Assembly (NCBI GenBank): GCA_030430075.1
Contig: JAUIGN010000031.1
Span: 1-64,000, forward strand
Length of the DNA: 64,000 bases
Direction: 5' to 3'
From: a bacterium
GTDB taxonomy: Bacteria; Planctomycetota; Planctomycetia; Pirellulales; Pirellulaceae
The notes under the pieces are model-generated. The model made no database searches. It had not been told where the DNA came from and saw only the letters and a program-made list of their open reading frames with translations. Shown piece by piece: positions 25,144-34,507 of this stretch (position 1 is its first letter; each line of letters opens with the position of its first letter). The position numbers and the translations under genes are program-made.

Positions 25144-26092
25144 GCTGCCCACCTCGGATCCCCTTGACCACCAGGTCGGCCGTCAAATTGATCGCGAACG
25201 CAATCACAAACAGCACGATGCCGATGACGAACAACACGCCGTAGTGTTCCTCACCGGAAACCGTTTCTCCTAGTTCGGCGGCGATCGTCGCGGTCATCGT
25301 CCGCACGGGGTCGACCAGACTCTTGGGAATCTGCACAGCGTGCCCTGTGGCCATCAGGACGGCCATCGTCTCGCCGATGGCACGGCCGACCCCCAGCAGG
25401 ACGGCTGCCAGCAGCCCATTCTTGGCTGCCGGAAACAGGACGCGCAACACGATCTCCCAGCGGCTCGCACCCAGGGCGAGCGCTGCTTCGCGGTAGGAAT
25501 CCGGGACCGCGCGGAGCGCATCTTCCGCGACCGAAACGATGATCGGCACGCTCATCAAGGCCAGGATGATGCCGCCGTTGAGAACGTTGATGCCGACCGG
25601 CGCCCCGGTCAGCCAGATGATGATCGGACCCAAGACAATGTAGCCAATGAATCCCCAAACAACTGAGGGGATGGCGGCTAGCAATTCGATGATGACCTTG
25701 AGTGTCTCCTTCGTCTTCGGGCCGGCAAACTCCGAAACGTACACCGCCGCACCCAGGCCGAGCGGTACGGCGATCAACATCGCCAGGCCCGTCACCGCAA
25801 CGGTCCCCGTGAGCAGCGCCAGGATTCCGTATTGGGGGCGCACCACCGAATCGGGCCGCCAGTTCGGGCTGGTAAGAAACTCCTTGAAGTCGATGCCCCC
25901 GAAGAGCATCTCCGAGCCCTCACGGATCACGAAGAAAAAGATCGCAAAAACAAATAAGATCGCGCTCCAGCCACAGATGCGTATGATCCACTCGACGAGC
26001 GGCTCGCAAAGGTCGACCAGCATGTGGAAGACGCGCAGTGGCGACCTTGATCGGGGCGGCGCCTGGACCGAGTCGATGTCAGCAGAGCTCAT
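25136..26092 (-). CDS. pstC: Phosphate ABC transporter permease PstC
   Basis: This gene encodes 318 residues from an ATG with CAGGAA upstream, 4 bp after pstS ends. Six transmembrane segments are visible. Also seen are the PstC-like FLTSPNWRPD loop, PQYGILALLTGTVAVTG, the conserved IELLAAIPSVVWGF, the coupling loop YREAALALGASRWEIVLRVLFP, and GRAIGETMAVLMATGH. It forms the inner-membrane channel with PstA. Confidence 0.95.
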   Translation of the reverse strand: MSSADIDSVQAPPRSRSPLRVFHMLVDLCEPLVEWIIRICGWSAILFVFAIFFFVIREGSEMLFGGIDFKEFLTSPNWRPDSVVRPQYGILALLTGTVAVTGLAMLIAVPLGLGAAVYVSEFAGPKTKETLKVIIELLAAIPSVVWGFIGYIVLGPIIIWLTGAPVGINVLNGGIILALMSVPIIVSVAEDALRAVPDSYREAALALGASRWEIVLRVLFPAAKNGLLAAVLLGVGRAIGETMAVLMATGHAVQIPKSLVDPVRTMTATIAAELGETVSGEEHYGVLFVIGIVLFVIAFAINLTADLVVKGIRGGQHD

Positions 26093-26096
26093 CAGG

Positions 26097-27080
26097 CTAT
26101 TCCTGCGTCGTGGCTTCGGGCGTTGACCCGGAGTCAGCCGCAGCATCTTCCGAACTCACCCCCGCTGAGCCGGGCATCTTCAGCGGAACGTAGCCAAGGT
26201 CGAGCACGATCTGCTGGCCGGCATCCGACATAATCCAGTCCAGGTAGTCCTTCAGCGGACCGGTCGGCTCGCCCAATGTGTAGATCTGAAGCGGGCGAGC
26301 GATCGCGTACGTTCCATCGGAAGCTGTCTCGACGCCCGGCTCGACGCCAGGTTCTCCTTTCTTCTCAGAGACTTTCAACCATTTGATCGCCTCTGTCTTG
26401 TAGCCCATGCCGCTGTAGCCGATGGCACACGGGGTTCTCGAGACCAATGCCACGACGTCCTTGGACCCACTCTGGTCGATCGAGCCGAGTTTGAAGTCGC
26501 GCTGCTTCCCCAACACGGCTTCGCGAAAGTAGTGGTAGGTTCCGGAGTTGTTCTGCCGGCTGACTCGGGTGATCTCGTCGCTGCTGCAGCCGGCGTTGTC
26601 CACGCCCAGCGCCGACCAGGACTCCAGCTTCCCGCCGTCGCCGTAGATTTCGGCAAGCTCTTCAATCGAGATCGATTCCAGCGGATTGCTCGGATGAACG
26701 TAGACCGCGAGGGCATCCAGGCCCACGACGACCTCCTGCGGCCGGCGGCCCGTGTTTTCTTCCGCCCGCTGCAGTTCTTTTTCCTTCATCTTGCGGCTGG
26801 CGTTTGCCATGTCGGCAACCCCGTCAATCAGGCTGGCAATACCCACGCCGGAACCGCCGCCAGAAACCTGGATGCTGACGTCGGGATGCGTCTTGTTGTA
26901 CTCTTCGGCCCAGGCCTGCGCCAGATTGACCATCGTGTCCGAGCCTTCCACGCGAATCGTGTTTGCTGCGGTGGATGATCCACCGTTGTCGCCCAGGTCG
27001 ACCGCGGACCTGCCGCAACCTTGCAAGACGAGCAGGGCCAAAGGAAGGCAAAGCAAAAAGGGGAGTCGCGAGTGTCTCAT
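26097..27080 (-). CDS. pstS: Phosphate-binding lipoprotein PstS
   Basis: This gene encodes 327 residues from an ATG with GGAG nine bases upstream. A lipoprotein signal (LALLVLQGC, acylated Cys22) anchors it at a membrane face in the periplasm. Phosphate-binding features are IRVEGSDTM, VSGGGSGVGIASLIDG, ADMANASRKM, a VVGLDALAVYVHP block and SRQNNSGTYHYF. The tail is acidic and Ser/Thr-rich. It is the first gene of the operon and delivers phosphate to PstC/PstA. The long upstream region with 11-bp-spaced repeats may be its control region. Confidence 0.94.
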   Translation of the reverse strand: MRHSRLPFLLCLPLALLVLQGCGRSAVDLGDNGGSSTAANTIRVEGSDTMVNLAQAWAEEYNKTHPDVSIQVSGGGSGVGIASLIDGVADMANASRKMKEKELQRAEENTGRRPQEVVVGLDALAVYVHPSNPLESISIEELAEIYGDGGKLESWSALGVDNAGCSSDEITRVSRQNNSGTYHYFREAVLGKQRDFKLGSIDQSGSKDVVALVSRTPCAIGYSGMGYKTEAIKWLKVSEKKGEPGVEPGVETASDGTYAIARPLQIYTLGEPTGPLKDYLDWIMSDAGQQIVLDLGYVPLKMPGSAGVSSEDAAADSGSTPEATTQE

Positions 27081-27281
27081 GACGTTGATCTCCGTCGTGG
27101 GATAGGTTCTCAAGGGAAGCGGCGCACCAGCCGGACGGTCGTCGGTCGTACGCCGGGCGCCGGGCGGAACGCTGCCGGCGCGTGGCGGGTTGGAGGTATT
27201 TGCGGCGCGGGCTCGGTCAGTGGGCGAATAGCGGGTCGGCTACCAAGTCAATCGGTCGAGGGCATCCAAGCTGAAACCACG

Positions 27282-27310
27282 CCTCATCAAAACTTCTTCG
27301 TTTCTTCATA
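27282..27310 (+). promoter_or_regulatory. Candidate Pho-box-like direct repeats (three 7-mers at 11 bp spacing)
   Basis: CCTCATC, CTTCTTC and CTTCATA begin at 27282, 27293 and 27304, with AAAA and GTTT between them. Seven-base direct repeats with 4 bp AT-rich spacers are the architecture of PhoB/PhoP boxes in other phyla. The site is about 200 bp upstream of pstS but in the opposite orientation. Recognised by architecture only. Confidence 0.35.
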
Positions 27311-27711
27311 TTCTGCGTGTACCGCCGGTTGTAGCTTGCTAAAGGAAGGACGCCCAGCCCGCCCCAACCCAATTTGGCCCTTTTCGTGTTTTCAGCCACC
27401 CTGGCGGACTACCCCGTGCCCGGCCGCGCCGTGACCGACGTCCGGGCCGCGACCGCCGCCGGCCAGCGCGAGCGCGGGCAGGGGCAGCGGTTCGGATCGG
27501 ATGCCGGACCGCGGACAGCCGGCCGGCCAACCTTCCGGTCGAGCGATTTTTTGCTGGTTTTCCCACATCGGACCGAGGGATCGGCGCTGCAAGTCGATCA
27601 TGGCGATTAGCACTGTGCAGATGTGCGCGCTGAAAGGCGGTCAATTGCCGAACCGGTTTTCGTGGCGAGCGGCCGGTCGCTCGGCGCCGACGCCGGGCTG
27701 TCGGATCAAAA

Positions 27712-27729
27712 TGTGAAGATTTGATGAAG
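27712..27729 (-). promoter_or_regulatory. Candidate Pho-box-like direct repeats (two 7-mers at 11 bp spacing)
   Basis: On the minus strand CTTCATC-AAAT-CTTCACA repeats with an 11 bp period. The sequence and spacing match the upstream set. It lies between pstS and the CHAD gene, 630 bp from pstS and 240 bp from CHAD. Confidence 0.35.
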
Positions 27730-27970
27730 GTTTGTCCGCCGAGCCCAGCAGCGGGTAACGGCGATGATCGACCGCAGCGCGGAAGCTCCTTGGCCTGGTG
27801 AAAGGCGTCGACAACTGAGTTTGGCCGCGTCGTTCCGCCATTCGCCAAACATCGTTGCAATTGCCCGGTTGGCAATGCTAAAAAGGAAAGTCTTCTTCCA
27901 ACACACGTCGCTTGCCAGGACGGCATCATCAATGGAGGTGCCTGGGCCGTCCGGGCAGTGTAATTGACTC

Positions 27971-28888
27971 GTGGCACCGTCGACCAAGTGGATCACTGCA
28001 GACGGCGATGCGCCCGTTTCCAAGGTCGCTGAACAGACCCTACGGGCCCGGTTGGCAGTGGTGCAGGACTATTTGCCGCTGGGTGCCCTGGAGTACGAAG
28101 CGGACGTCGAATACATCCACCAGTTGCGGGTCGCCGCACGTCGCGCCGAAGCGGCGATCGATATGTATCGGGAACTGCTTCCGGAATGGCGGGTTGTCTG
28201 GATCGAGAAGCAGTTGCGGCGAATCCGCAAAGGCTCGAATCAGGCACGAGACGACGACGTCTTGGCCGACCGTTTGGCCGCAGCAGAAGGGGCTGCCGCC
28301 GGCAAATTCTTGCAGCATGTCCAGGCCCACCGCAAGGAATCGCAGCGGTCTGTGGTGAAAGTCTACGAACGGCTGGCCAGGAAGAACAACCGCTTCGCAC
28401 GCCGTGTGGAGAAACTGCTGCGCCGCGTTCGGCTACGTGGCAAACGCCGCAAGTCGAAGGAACCCACGTATCGCGAGTGGGCAGAAAGTCATCTGCGGCC
28501 GATCCTGACCCGCTTCTTCGCGTTGGCCGATCAAGGGTTGGAGGATACGGAAGCCCTGCACCAGTTTCGGATCCAGGGCAAGCGGTTGCGGTACGCCATG
28601 GAACTACTCTCCGCAGCATTCGGTTCGGAACTCCGGCGAACCGCCTACCCGCTACTCGAGAAGCTGCAAGATGAGCTTGGCAAAGTCAACGACCACGCCG
28701 CGGCGATCGACCGTATCCTCGCCCTGATCGACCAGAGCACCAGTTCCTCGCGGAGTGAGTATCTGCAGGCGATGCTCCAGGAAGAACGGTCTGAACTGAA
28801 GAAGGCGAGGCGACGGTTTGCCGCCTGGTGGACGCCAGAACGCCGGGATGAGATGCGCGACGTGGTCGAGCGGGCGATTAACGGTTAG
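27971..28888 (+). CDS. CHAD domain protein (polyphosphate-binding type)
   Basis: This gene encodes 305 residues from a GTG; the in-frame ATG upstream is followed by a stop. Two helical repeats are seen. The first has VEYIHQLRVAARRAEAAIDMY and a Lys/Arg-rich helix (RRIRKGSNQARDDDVLADR). The second has LHQFRIQGKRLRYAMELL and LQDELGKVNDHAAAIDRI. The HxxR/HQxR basic surface is the CHAD hallmark, shown in other species to bind inorganic polyphosphate granules. No CYTH domain is attached. Its position between pstS and a Na/Pi symporter supports a phosphate-storage role. Confidence 0.88.
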   Translation: MAPSTKWITADGDAPVSKVAEQTLRARLAVVQDYLPLGALEYEADVEYIHQLRVAARRAEAAIDMYRELLPEWRVVWIEKQLRRIRKGSNQARDDDVLADRLAAAEGAAAGKFLQHVQAHRKESQRSVVKVYERLARKNNRFARRVEKLLRRVRLRGKRRKSKEPTYREWAESHLRPILTRFFALADQGLEDTEALHQFRIQGKRLRYAMELLSAAFGSELRRTAYPLLEKLQDELGKVNDHAAAIDRILALIDQSTSSSRSEYLQAMLQEERSELKKARRRFAAWWTPERRDEMRDVVERAING

Positions 28889-29458
28889 GTGCAGCTGCGA
28901 TTCGGGGCACCCGCGAGCAGACGGTTCCGAGGTCATCGGCCCATCCTGCGGCGCGCCCCACGCGTTGCGCCGAATCGATGCTCGGGTGGCCTGAGACGCA
29001 GCCTCGCAAGTCAGGAAGGTGCAGCAACTCGGCGCAAGTCGCGGTGCCGTCGTCGCTTGTCGTGAGCAGATCCCAGACGTCGCCCATCTCAGCCGGAACG
29101 CGTTGGCGTTCGTTTTGCTGTGTATTCTAATGGAACCGGGGCTAACGCCCATCGGCTGATGAACAGTCCAACCTGACGCCCATCGGCTGATGAACAGTCC
29201 AACCTGACGCCCATCGGCTGATGAGCAATCCGACCTGACGCCCATCGGCTGATGAACAATCCGACCTGACGGCCAACGGCGGATGCATGATCTGTGTTGG
29301 CGGCTGGCTGGCCGGCCAATGGCCGAGGCTCCCGCCTGCGCGTTCCAGGCGTGCGCGGGTCTGGCTTTATGCAGGGAGACGGCCTACGCTGCGCAGTGGA
29401 GAGATTGCGTGAACGTGGCGTGAAGTTTCGGTGGTGACTTGTTGGCGAGGATGTCAGA
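28889..29458 (+). other. Intergenic region carrying a 31 bp tandem repeat
   Basis: This 570 bp region lies between the co-directional CHAD and Na/Pi symporter genes. The first half shows no gene; the middle is the tandem repeat listed separately; the last ~150 bp is a leader with GGCGAGGA just before the symporter start. Confidence 0.5.
29131..29268 (+). repeat. Family 1 repeat expanded as four 31 bp tandem units
   Basis: After TGGAACCGGGGCTA the unit ACGCCCATCGGCTGATGAAC plus AGTCCAACCTG repeats at 29145, 29176, 29207 and 29238, with a decayed fifth. Units differ by a few bases. This is the same CTAACGCCC...CGGCTGATGA element found singly elsewhere in the window, here locally amplified. There are no spacers, so it is not CRISPR. 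Confidence 0.85.
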
Positions 29459-31273
29459 TTGCAGGTGGCGGAAGCAATTCCCGGTTCCCTGGACGTCGCA
29501 TCGATCCTGATCGGCTTGACCGGCGGGCTGGCGCTCTTCCTCTTCGGCCTCGACCAGATGTCCGATGCGCTCAAGTTGATCGCCGGCGACGGGCTGCGGC
29601 GGGTGTTGGCAAAATTGACGACGAACCGATTTACGGGCGCCGTCGCCGGGGCACTAATCACGGCGGTCATCCAATCCTCATCGGTCACAACCGTGCTGGT
29701 CGTCGGCTTCATCTCGGCGGGGTTGATGTCCCTGACTCAGTCGATCGGCGTGATCATGGGGGCCAACATCGGCTCGACGATCACCGCCCAACTGGTGGCA
29801 TTCAAGATCACACACTACGCCCTGTTGCTGGTGGCCATCGGCTTCTTCATGTTCTTTGCCTCCCGGCGTGAACGGGTCCGCGAGTACGGGCATCTGATCA
29901 TGGGCTTGGGGCTGATCTTCTTCGGCATGCAATTGATGAGCGAGGGTACAGAGCCGCTCCGCACGTACGAGCCGTTCATGGTGACGATGCAGCAGATGAC
30001 CAACCCGTTGGTCGCCATCATGATGGCCGCCCTTTTTACGGCCCTCGTGCAGAGTTCCTCAGCAACAACCGGCTTGGTGATCACGTTTGCCAGCCAGGGG
30101 TTCATCTCCCTGGAAACCGGGATTGCATTTGTCTTTGGAGCGAATGTCGGAACCTGCATCACGGCGGCCCTGGCTGCAATCGGCAAATCCCGCGACGCGC
30201 TCCGAGCGGTCCTCGTTCACGTCATATTCAACCTGACTGGCGTGGCGATCTGGCTTGGATTGATACCGCAGTTGGCGGTCTTCGTCACCTGGTTTTCGCC
30301 GGCGAGCCCCGAGTTGCACGGGGTGGCACGGCTTGCCGCCGAGACACCTCGTCAGATTGCGAATGCCCACACGGTGTTCAATTTTGCCAACACCGCGGTA
30401 TTGATTTGGTTCACGACCCCGTTGGCCTGGTTGGTCGAACGGCTGGTGCCGGAAAAAGCGATGACGGATGTCGATGTGGCAAGCCCCAAGTACCTTGACC
30501 CCGTGATGCTCCAGACACCGGCCCTGGCCATGGATGTTGTCCGGATGGAGCTCGGCCGGCTTGGCGCGGCTGCCTTGCACATGATGCGCGGTGCCTTCAC
30601 GTCCGTGACGCGCGGTTCCGCGCGAGAGATTCACGTGATCGAAGCGCTGGACAACAACGTCGATTCCCTCTACGGGGCCATCGTGACCTACCTCGGCGAA
30701 CTCTCCCAGCAAAGCCTCTCGGATCATCAGTCGAAGCAAGTGCATGACTTCTTGGCTGCGGCCAACTACATCGAAAGCATCGGCGACATGATCGAGACCA
30801 ACCTGGTGCAGGCGGGGCGGGAACGGTTACGTGCACGGTTGGTGATCAGTAAGACAACGGAGGATGTGCTCGGCGCGCTGAACAAGAAGGTAGCCTGGGC
30901 TGTGGAACGGGCAGTTCGCGCCATCGTCGCCGACGATCCGGAGATCGGCCGTGAAGTGGCCGACGCCAAAGAGGAGATCAATCGACTGGCCGGTGAGGCG
31001 GAGCGTCACCTGTCACGCCGATTGTCGGCGGACGAGCCGAACCGGTTGGCCATGTTTCGGATGGAATCGGAAATCATGGAGTACCTGCGGAGGATGTATT
31101 ACTTCGCCAAGCGAATCGCCAAGCTCGTCGTGGTCGACGAGACGACGCCCGCAGAAATCCCCGCGGAGGCTCCTGCCGACACGATGGCCCCCACAGACGA
31201 TCCGGTGGAAGGCGGCGAGCGGCCAAGAGCTCGAAGCGACCGGGAAACGCGCGGCGGGCGACCGGCCACCTGA
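29459..31273 (+). CDS. Na/Pi symporter family protein with C-terminal PhoU-like domain
   Basis: This gene encodes 604 residues. TTG at 29459 is taken as start because AGGA lies eight bases before it; GTG at 29465 is the alternative. Residues ~15-330 hold two Na/Pi-cotransporter repeats with the paired motifs IQSSSVTTVLVVG and VQSSSATTGLVIT, and GANIGSTITA and GANVGTCITA. From about 350 to 560 a PhoU-like helical bundle follows (LGRLGAAALHMMRGAF, IESIGDMIETNL, MEYLRRMYYFAKRIAKLV). The tail is acidic and disordered. It should import phosphate with sodium, low-affinity beside Pst. Bacterial members (NptA/YjbB) can also export phosphate, so direction is not certain. Confidence 0.92.
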   Translation: MQVAEAIPGSLDVASILIGLTGGLALFLFGLDQMSDALKLIAGDGLRRVLAKLTTNRFTGAVAGALITAVIQSSSVTTVLVVGFISAGLMSLTQSIGVIMGANIGSTITAQLVAFKITHYALLLVAIGFFMFFASRRERVREYGHLIMGLGLIFFGMQLMSEGTEPLRTYEPFMVTMQQMTNPLVAIMMAALFTALVQSSSATTGLVITFASQGFISLETGIAFVFGANVGTCITAALAAIGKSRDALRAVLVHVIFNLTGVAIWLGLIPQLAVFVTWFSPASPELHGVARLAAETPRQIANAHTVFNFANTAVLIWFTTPLAWLVERLVPEKAMTDVDVASPKYLDPVMLQTPALAMDVVRMELGRLGAAALHMMRGAFTSVTRGSAREIHVIEALDNNVDSLYGAIVTYLGELSQQSLSDHQSKQVHDFLAAANYIESIGDMIETNLVQAGRERLRARLVISKTTEDVLGALNKKVAWAVERAVRAIVADDPEIGREVADAKEEINRLAGEAERHLSRRLSADEPNRLAMFRMESEIMEYLRRMYYFAKRIAKLVVVDETTPAEIPAEAPADTMAPTDDPVEGGERPRARSDRETRGGRPAT

Positions 31274-31392
31274 GGGACGGGTTGAGAACAACGTCCATCA
31301 ATTCAACGGCACGGACGTGAATACCAACGGCACGAACGAACGAGCGGGACGGCGTTGATGATACCTTCGTACTTCATGGCAAACCGCATTGC

Positions 31393-31409
31393 GCCATGCA
31401 CGGCATGGC
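31393..31409. repeat. Hairpin repeat family 2 copy
   Basis: GCCATGC-ACG-GCATGGC is a perfect 7 bp stem with a 3-nt loop, between the convergent ends of the symporter and the cytochrome gene. It is one of six similar hairpins in the window and a plausible bidirectional terminator or REP-like element. Confidence 0.5.
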
Positions 31410-31487
31410 CTGCGGAATGACGAAGGGACGGCGACGTCGATTCGCCGGTAGCCACCGTCGCCAAGTCCCCGTTCCTGGTGACCGGTG

Positions 31488-34460
31488 TCACGGGTCGGGA
31501 GCGGGTTCGACCTGTCCAGGGCTTGCCAGGTAAGCCACCAGGTCGCGAACCTGGTCTGACGTGAGTTTCTCCAGCATCCCGGCCGGCATGATGGACAGGG
31601 GCGACGTCTTGCGGCTTTGGATTTCCGTGACCGGGACAACAATCTGCTCGTTGATCGTCTGCACGGTGACCGCCTGGTCATTCTCGGCGACTACCTGCCC
31701 CGTGATGACGCGGCCTGCCGTGGTGGCGATGATCTGCATGCGGTAGGCTTTCGCCACAGCAGCGCTGGGGTCGATCAGGTTCTCGAGCACATACGTCAGG
31801 TTCGTCCGCTGGGAGCCGGTAAGGTCGGGTCCGATGCGCTGGCCTGCGTCGAACAAGCGGTGGCAACTGGCGCACGTCTTCTGAAAGATCGCTCGACCGG
31901 CCGACAGATCGGCCGCATCCAGTTCCTCCGGCGTCAACTGCTGCTTGTACTTGGTAATCTGCCTGGCTTTGTCCACCGGCGTTGCGCGAACCTGGCCCCA
32001 GATCCGTTGCAGCCGAGCGGCCAGGTGGGGATCGCCCAAGCGGTGAATCTGGCGGGCCGTGTAGGCCGTCAATTCGTTGGCGGCGATCTGCTCCGCCTCC
32101 AGCGCGTCGAGCAGCGCGGCGGCCCAGGCGGGGCGGGCGGCCAAGGTGTTGAGCGCGTCCTGCCGCGTGGCCGCATCGAATTCAGGATAGTGCCGCAAAA
32201 TGGTGCGGGCCGTTCCCGGTTGCGAAATCTCGGCCAGGCCCCGGATCGCCGGACCACGCGCCACGGGATCGGCCACGAGCTGCACGAGCATCGGACCCAG
32301 CCCGGTGTCACGTTTGGCGACCAATGCTGAAATGGCCCGCTGGCGGTCCGCGGCGTTTGCCGAACGGTCTGTCGCCTGGTCGCGAAGCGTCTGTAAGGCG
32401 ACCGGGTCGTCAAAGACGAGGGCCAGCCGCAAAGCACTCGCGCGCACTTCCTCCAGCGGGCTCTCCTGGAGCTGGCGATACGCCGTGGTCCACCCGTCGG
32501 GGAGTCGCACGGTCCGCTGGCCGGCCAGTCCTTCCTCCATCCCTGCCAGCAGCTCGCGCCGTAAATGTGCGTCGCCCCGCAGCAGCATCGCCGCCCACAG
32601 AGACCGTCCCCTGTCCGGGTCCGAGCAGGACGCAATGCGACGCGCAATGTGACGTTGGACCAGCGGGATGCGGGCGGTCGCCGCGAGTTGGACAAAGCGT
32701 TCCAGATCCTGCTCAACCAGCGGCTCGATCGCATACCAGTTCATCAAGGGCAAATTCTGGTCGTCCGCATCCTCGGCGTGGGAGACAAGGCCCGCGGCGA
32801 TCTTCCACCGCCGCGCCAAAGGAAGACGTTGCAGGCCGCTTGCCAGCTTCAAGCGAACCAGGGCCGAGCGGTCGTGACGCGACATCTGCTCGAACCGTGC
32901 CAGAACATCCGTCGCCGGGGCCTGGTTCTCGCACAGCAAACGGACGGCCCACCCCCGCACGTATTCGCTGTCATCGTTCAGCAGTCGCTGCAACTGCCTT
33001 GCGTCCAGGCCGCCTGTCACGTGGAGGGCCCACAGTGCCCGCAGTTGTCGTGTCACGTCCGCCGGCTGATTGAGCATCGTCTGCAGGGCTTGCCTCGCGG
33101 CCGACATGTCCTGGCCGGACGCCCATCGCTCCTGCAGCAAGCGGCGGGCGTGGCGAACGTACCAGTCGTTGCGATGAAGTTGTCGTTGGACGAGCTCCAG
33201 GTCGGAAAGCTGCGCGAGATTGCCCAGGGCAGGTTGGGGGCGGCCATAGGAAACCTTGTAGATGCGCCCGGTCTGCCGCTGCGTGTTCCGCACGCTGTGG
33301 CATTCTCCCGTATCGGACCAATCGATCAGAAAAACGCCTCCGTCAGGTCCGTACTGAACCGTGACTCCCATGAACCAGGGGTCCTGCGACCGCAGCAGAT
33401 CGCGCCCGTGGGCTGCCTCGTATCCTGATCCGGCGCGGCGAAGAAGATCATTGTTCAGTCGCCGGCCGTGAATGTTGTGCATAAAGACCGTGTTGCGGTA
33501 GCGGTCCGGCCAGTTGTCGCCCAGGTAGACCATCGTGCCGCAATGGGCGTGGCCGCCGCCGAGTGCGTCTTCTTCCTGCGTGCCCAACCCGTCCCGCACA
33601 TTCGATTTTCCCGTGTAGTGGAGATGGTCTGCGATCGTCTCTATCCGGGCGAACGCGTATTGGCTCGACCTCCGATTGCGCCACGGTTCATAGTGGGCGC
33701 CTTGGATGACATGGAACAGGTGCGGATTGACACAATTGCACACGAAGCCTTCGCCGAAATCATCAAAATCGATGCCCCAGGGGTTGGTCGTGCCGTCGGC
33801 AAACGGTTCCCAAACGTGGCGCACCGGATGATAGCGATAGACCCCTCCGTCGAAGCGGACCCGCTGGTCGTCGGGTGTACCGGGTGGACCGAGGAGCGAC
33901 CAGTTGGTTCGACCGTGCGTACCGTACAGCCAGCCGTCCGGTCCCCAGGCGAATCCATTGGCCAGGTTGTGCGCGTTGGCATGATTGCCGAAGCCGTCCA
34001 GCAAGACCTGCGGCGGGCCGTCGGGCTGATCGTCGCCGTTCCGGTCCGGGATAAAGTACAAGTTGGGTGGCGACATGACCCAGGCGCCCCCGAACCCGAC
34101 CTCGATACCGGTCACGTAGTTAAGTTGATCGTAGAAGACCTTGCGGTCGTCGAACCGCCCGTCGCCGTCACGATCTGCGAAGATCACGATCCGGTCGCCG
34201 CTGCCCGTTCCATGATGGGGATAGTTGTAAGCTTCCGCGACCCAGAGACGACCCCGGTCATCGATGCAGAATCCGATCGGCTGTTTGACGTCCGGTTCAC
34301 CGGCGAACAGGGAAACGTGAAACCCGTCGGGCACGATCATCGTGCGGGCCGCTTCTTCCGGAGGAAGCGGCCGATCGGCATCCTCGCCCTGGCAGGCAAG
34401 TCTTGGCAGGAGCAGGCAGACAAGCGTCGCGATGACGGTCGGGGGGACGGTGCGTATCAC
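31488..34460 (-). CDS. PVC-type membrane-bound dehydrogenase / cytochrome c protein with HEAT-like repeats
   Basis: This gene encodes 990 residues from a GTG with GAGGAA ten bases upstream; a longer open frame before it lacks a signal peptide. A signal peptide (TVIATLVCLLLPRLACQG) leads to a beta-propeller of the TIGR02604 type (MIVPDGFHVSLFAGEPDVKQP, GRLWVAEAYNYP, IVIFADRDGDGRFD, FAWGPDGWLYGTHGR, VFLIDWSDTGEC). Residues ~420-830 are HEAT-like helical repeats. The C-terminus is a cytochrome c domain with the heme motif CASCH near 864 and a GPDLTGSQR loop. It is expected in the periplasm. The substrate is unknown; sugar or alcohol oxidation is the usual guess for the family. Confidence 0.93.
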   Translation of the reverse strand: MIRTVPPTVIATLVCLLLPRLACQGEDADRPLPPEEAARTMIVPDGFHVSLFAGEPDVKQPIGFCIDDRGRLWVAEAYNYPHHGTGSGDRIVIFADRDGDGRFDDRKVFYDQLNYVTGIEVGFGGAWVMSPPNLYFIPDRNGDDQPDGPPQVLLDGFGNHANAHNLANGFAWGPDGWLYGTHGRTNWSLLGPPGTPDDQRVRFDGGVYRYHPVRHVWEPFADGTTNPWGIDFDDFGEGFVCNCVNPHLFHVIQGAHYEPWRNRRSSQYAFARIETIADHLHYTGKSNVRDGLGTQEEDALGGGHAHCGTMVYLGDNWPDRYRNTVFMHNIHGRRLNNDLLRRAGSGYEAAHGRDLLRSQDPWFMGVTVQYGPDGGVFLIDWSDTGECHSVRNTQRQTGRIYKVSYGRPQPALGNLAQLSDLELVQRQLHRNDWYVRHARRLLQERWASGQDMSAARQALQTMLNQPADVTRQLRALWALHVTGGLDARQLQRLLNDDSEYVRGWAVRLLCENQAPATDVLARFEQMSRHDRSALVRLKLASGLQRLPLARRWKIAAGLVSHAEDADDQNLPLMNWYAIEPLVEQDLERFVQLAATARIPLVQRHIARRIASCSDPDRGRSLWAAMLLRGDAHLRRELLAGMEEGLAGQRTVRLPDGWTTAYRQLQESPLEEVRASALRLALVFDDPVALQTLRDQATDRSANAADRQRAISALVAKRDTGLGPMLVQLVADPVARGPAIRGLAEISQPGTARTILRHYPEFDAATRQDALNTLAARPAWAAALLDALEAEQIAANELTAYTARQIHRLGDPHLAARLQRIWGQVRATPVDKARQITKYKQQLTPEELDAADLSAGRAIFQKTCASCHRLFDAGQRIGPDLTGSQRTNLTYVLENLIDPSAAVAKAYRMQIIATTAGRVITGQVVAENDQAVTVQTINEQIVVPVTEIQSRKTSPLSIMPAGMLEKLTSDQVRDLVAYLASPGQVEPAPDP

Positions 34461-34507
34461 AAACGTTATTCCTCGCTCGTTCGCCGAGGGTACCAGGTCC
34501 TGCTTCG

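Larger units (their letters stand above)
27081..27970. other. 890 bp divergent intergenic region between pstS and the CHAD gene
   Basis: No coding sequence is convincing here. The region holds the two sets of 11-bp-spaced direct repeats described as candidate Pho boxes (27282-27310 and 27712-27729). Its length suits divergent promoters and regulator sites; no consensus -35/-10 pair stands out. Confidence 0.5.

Noticed and set aside
27374..27610. 78-codon gene in the pstS-CHAD intergenic region
   Set aside because: No ribosome-binding site and Arg/Pro/Ser-rich sequence without features; overlapping frames on the other strand are equally open.
29145..29268. CRISPR array
   Set aside because: 31 bp units follow each other without spacers; the unit belongs to a dispersed repeat family.
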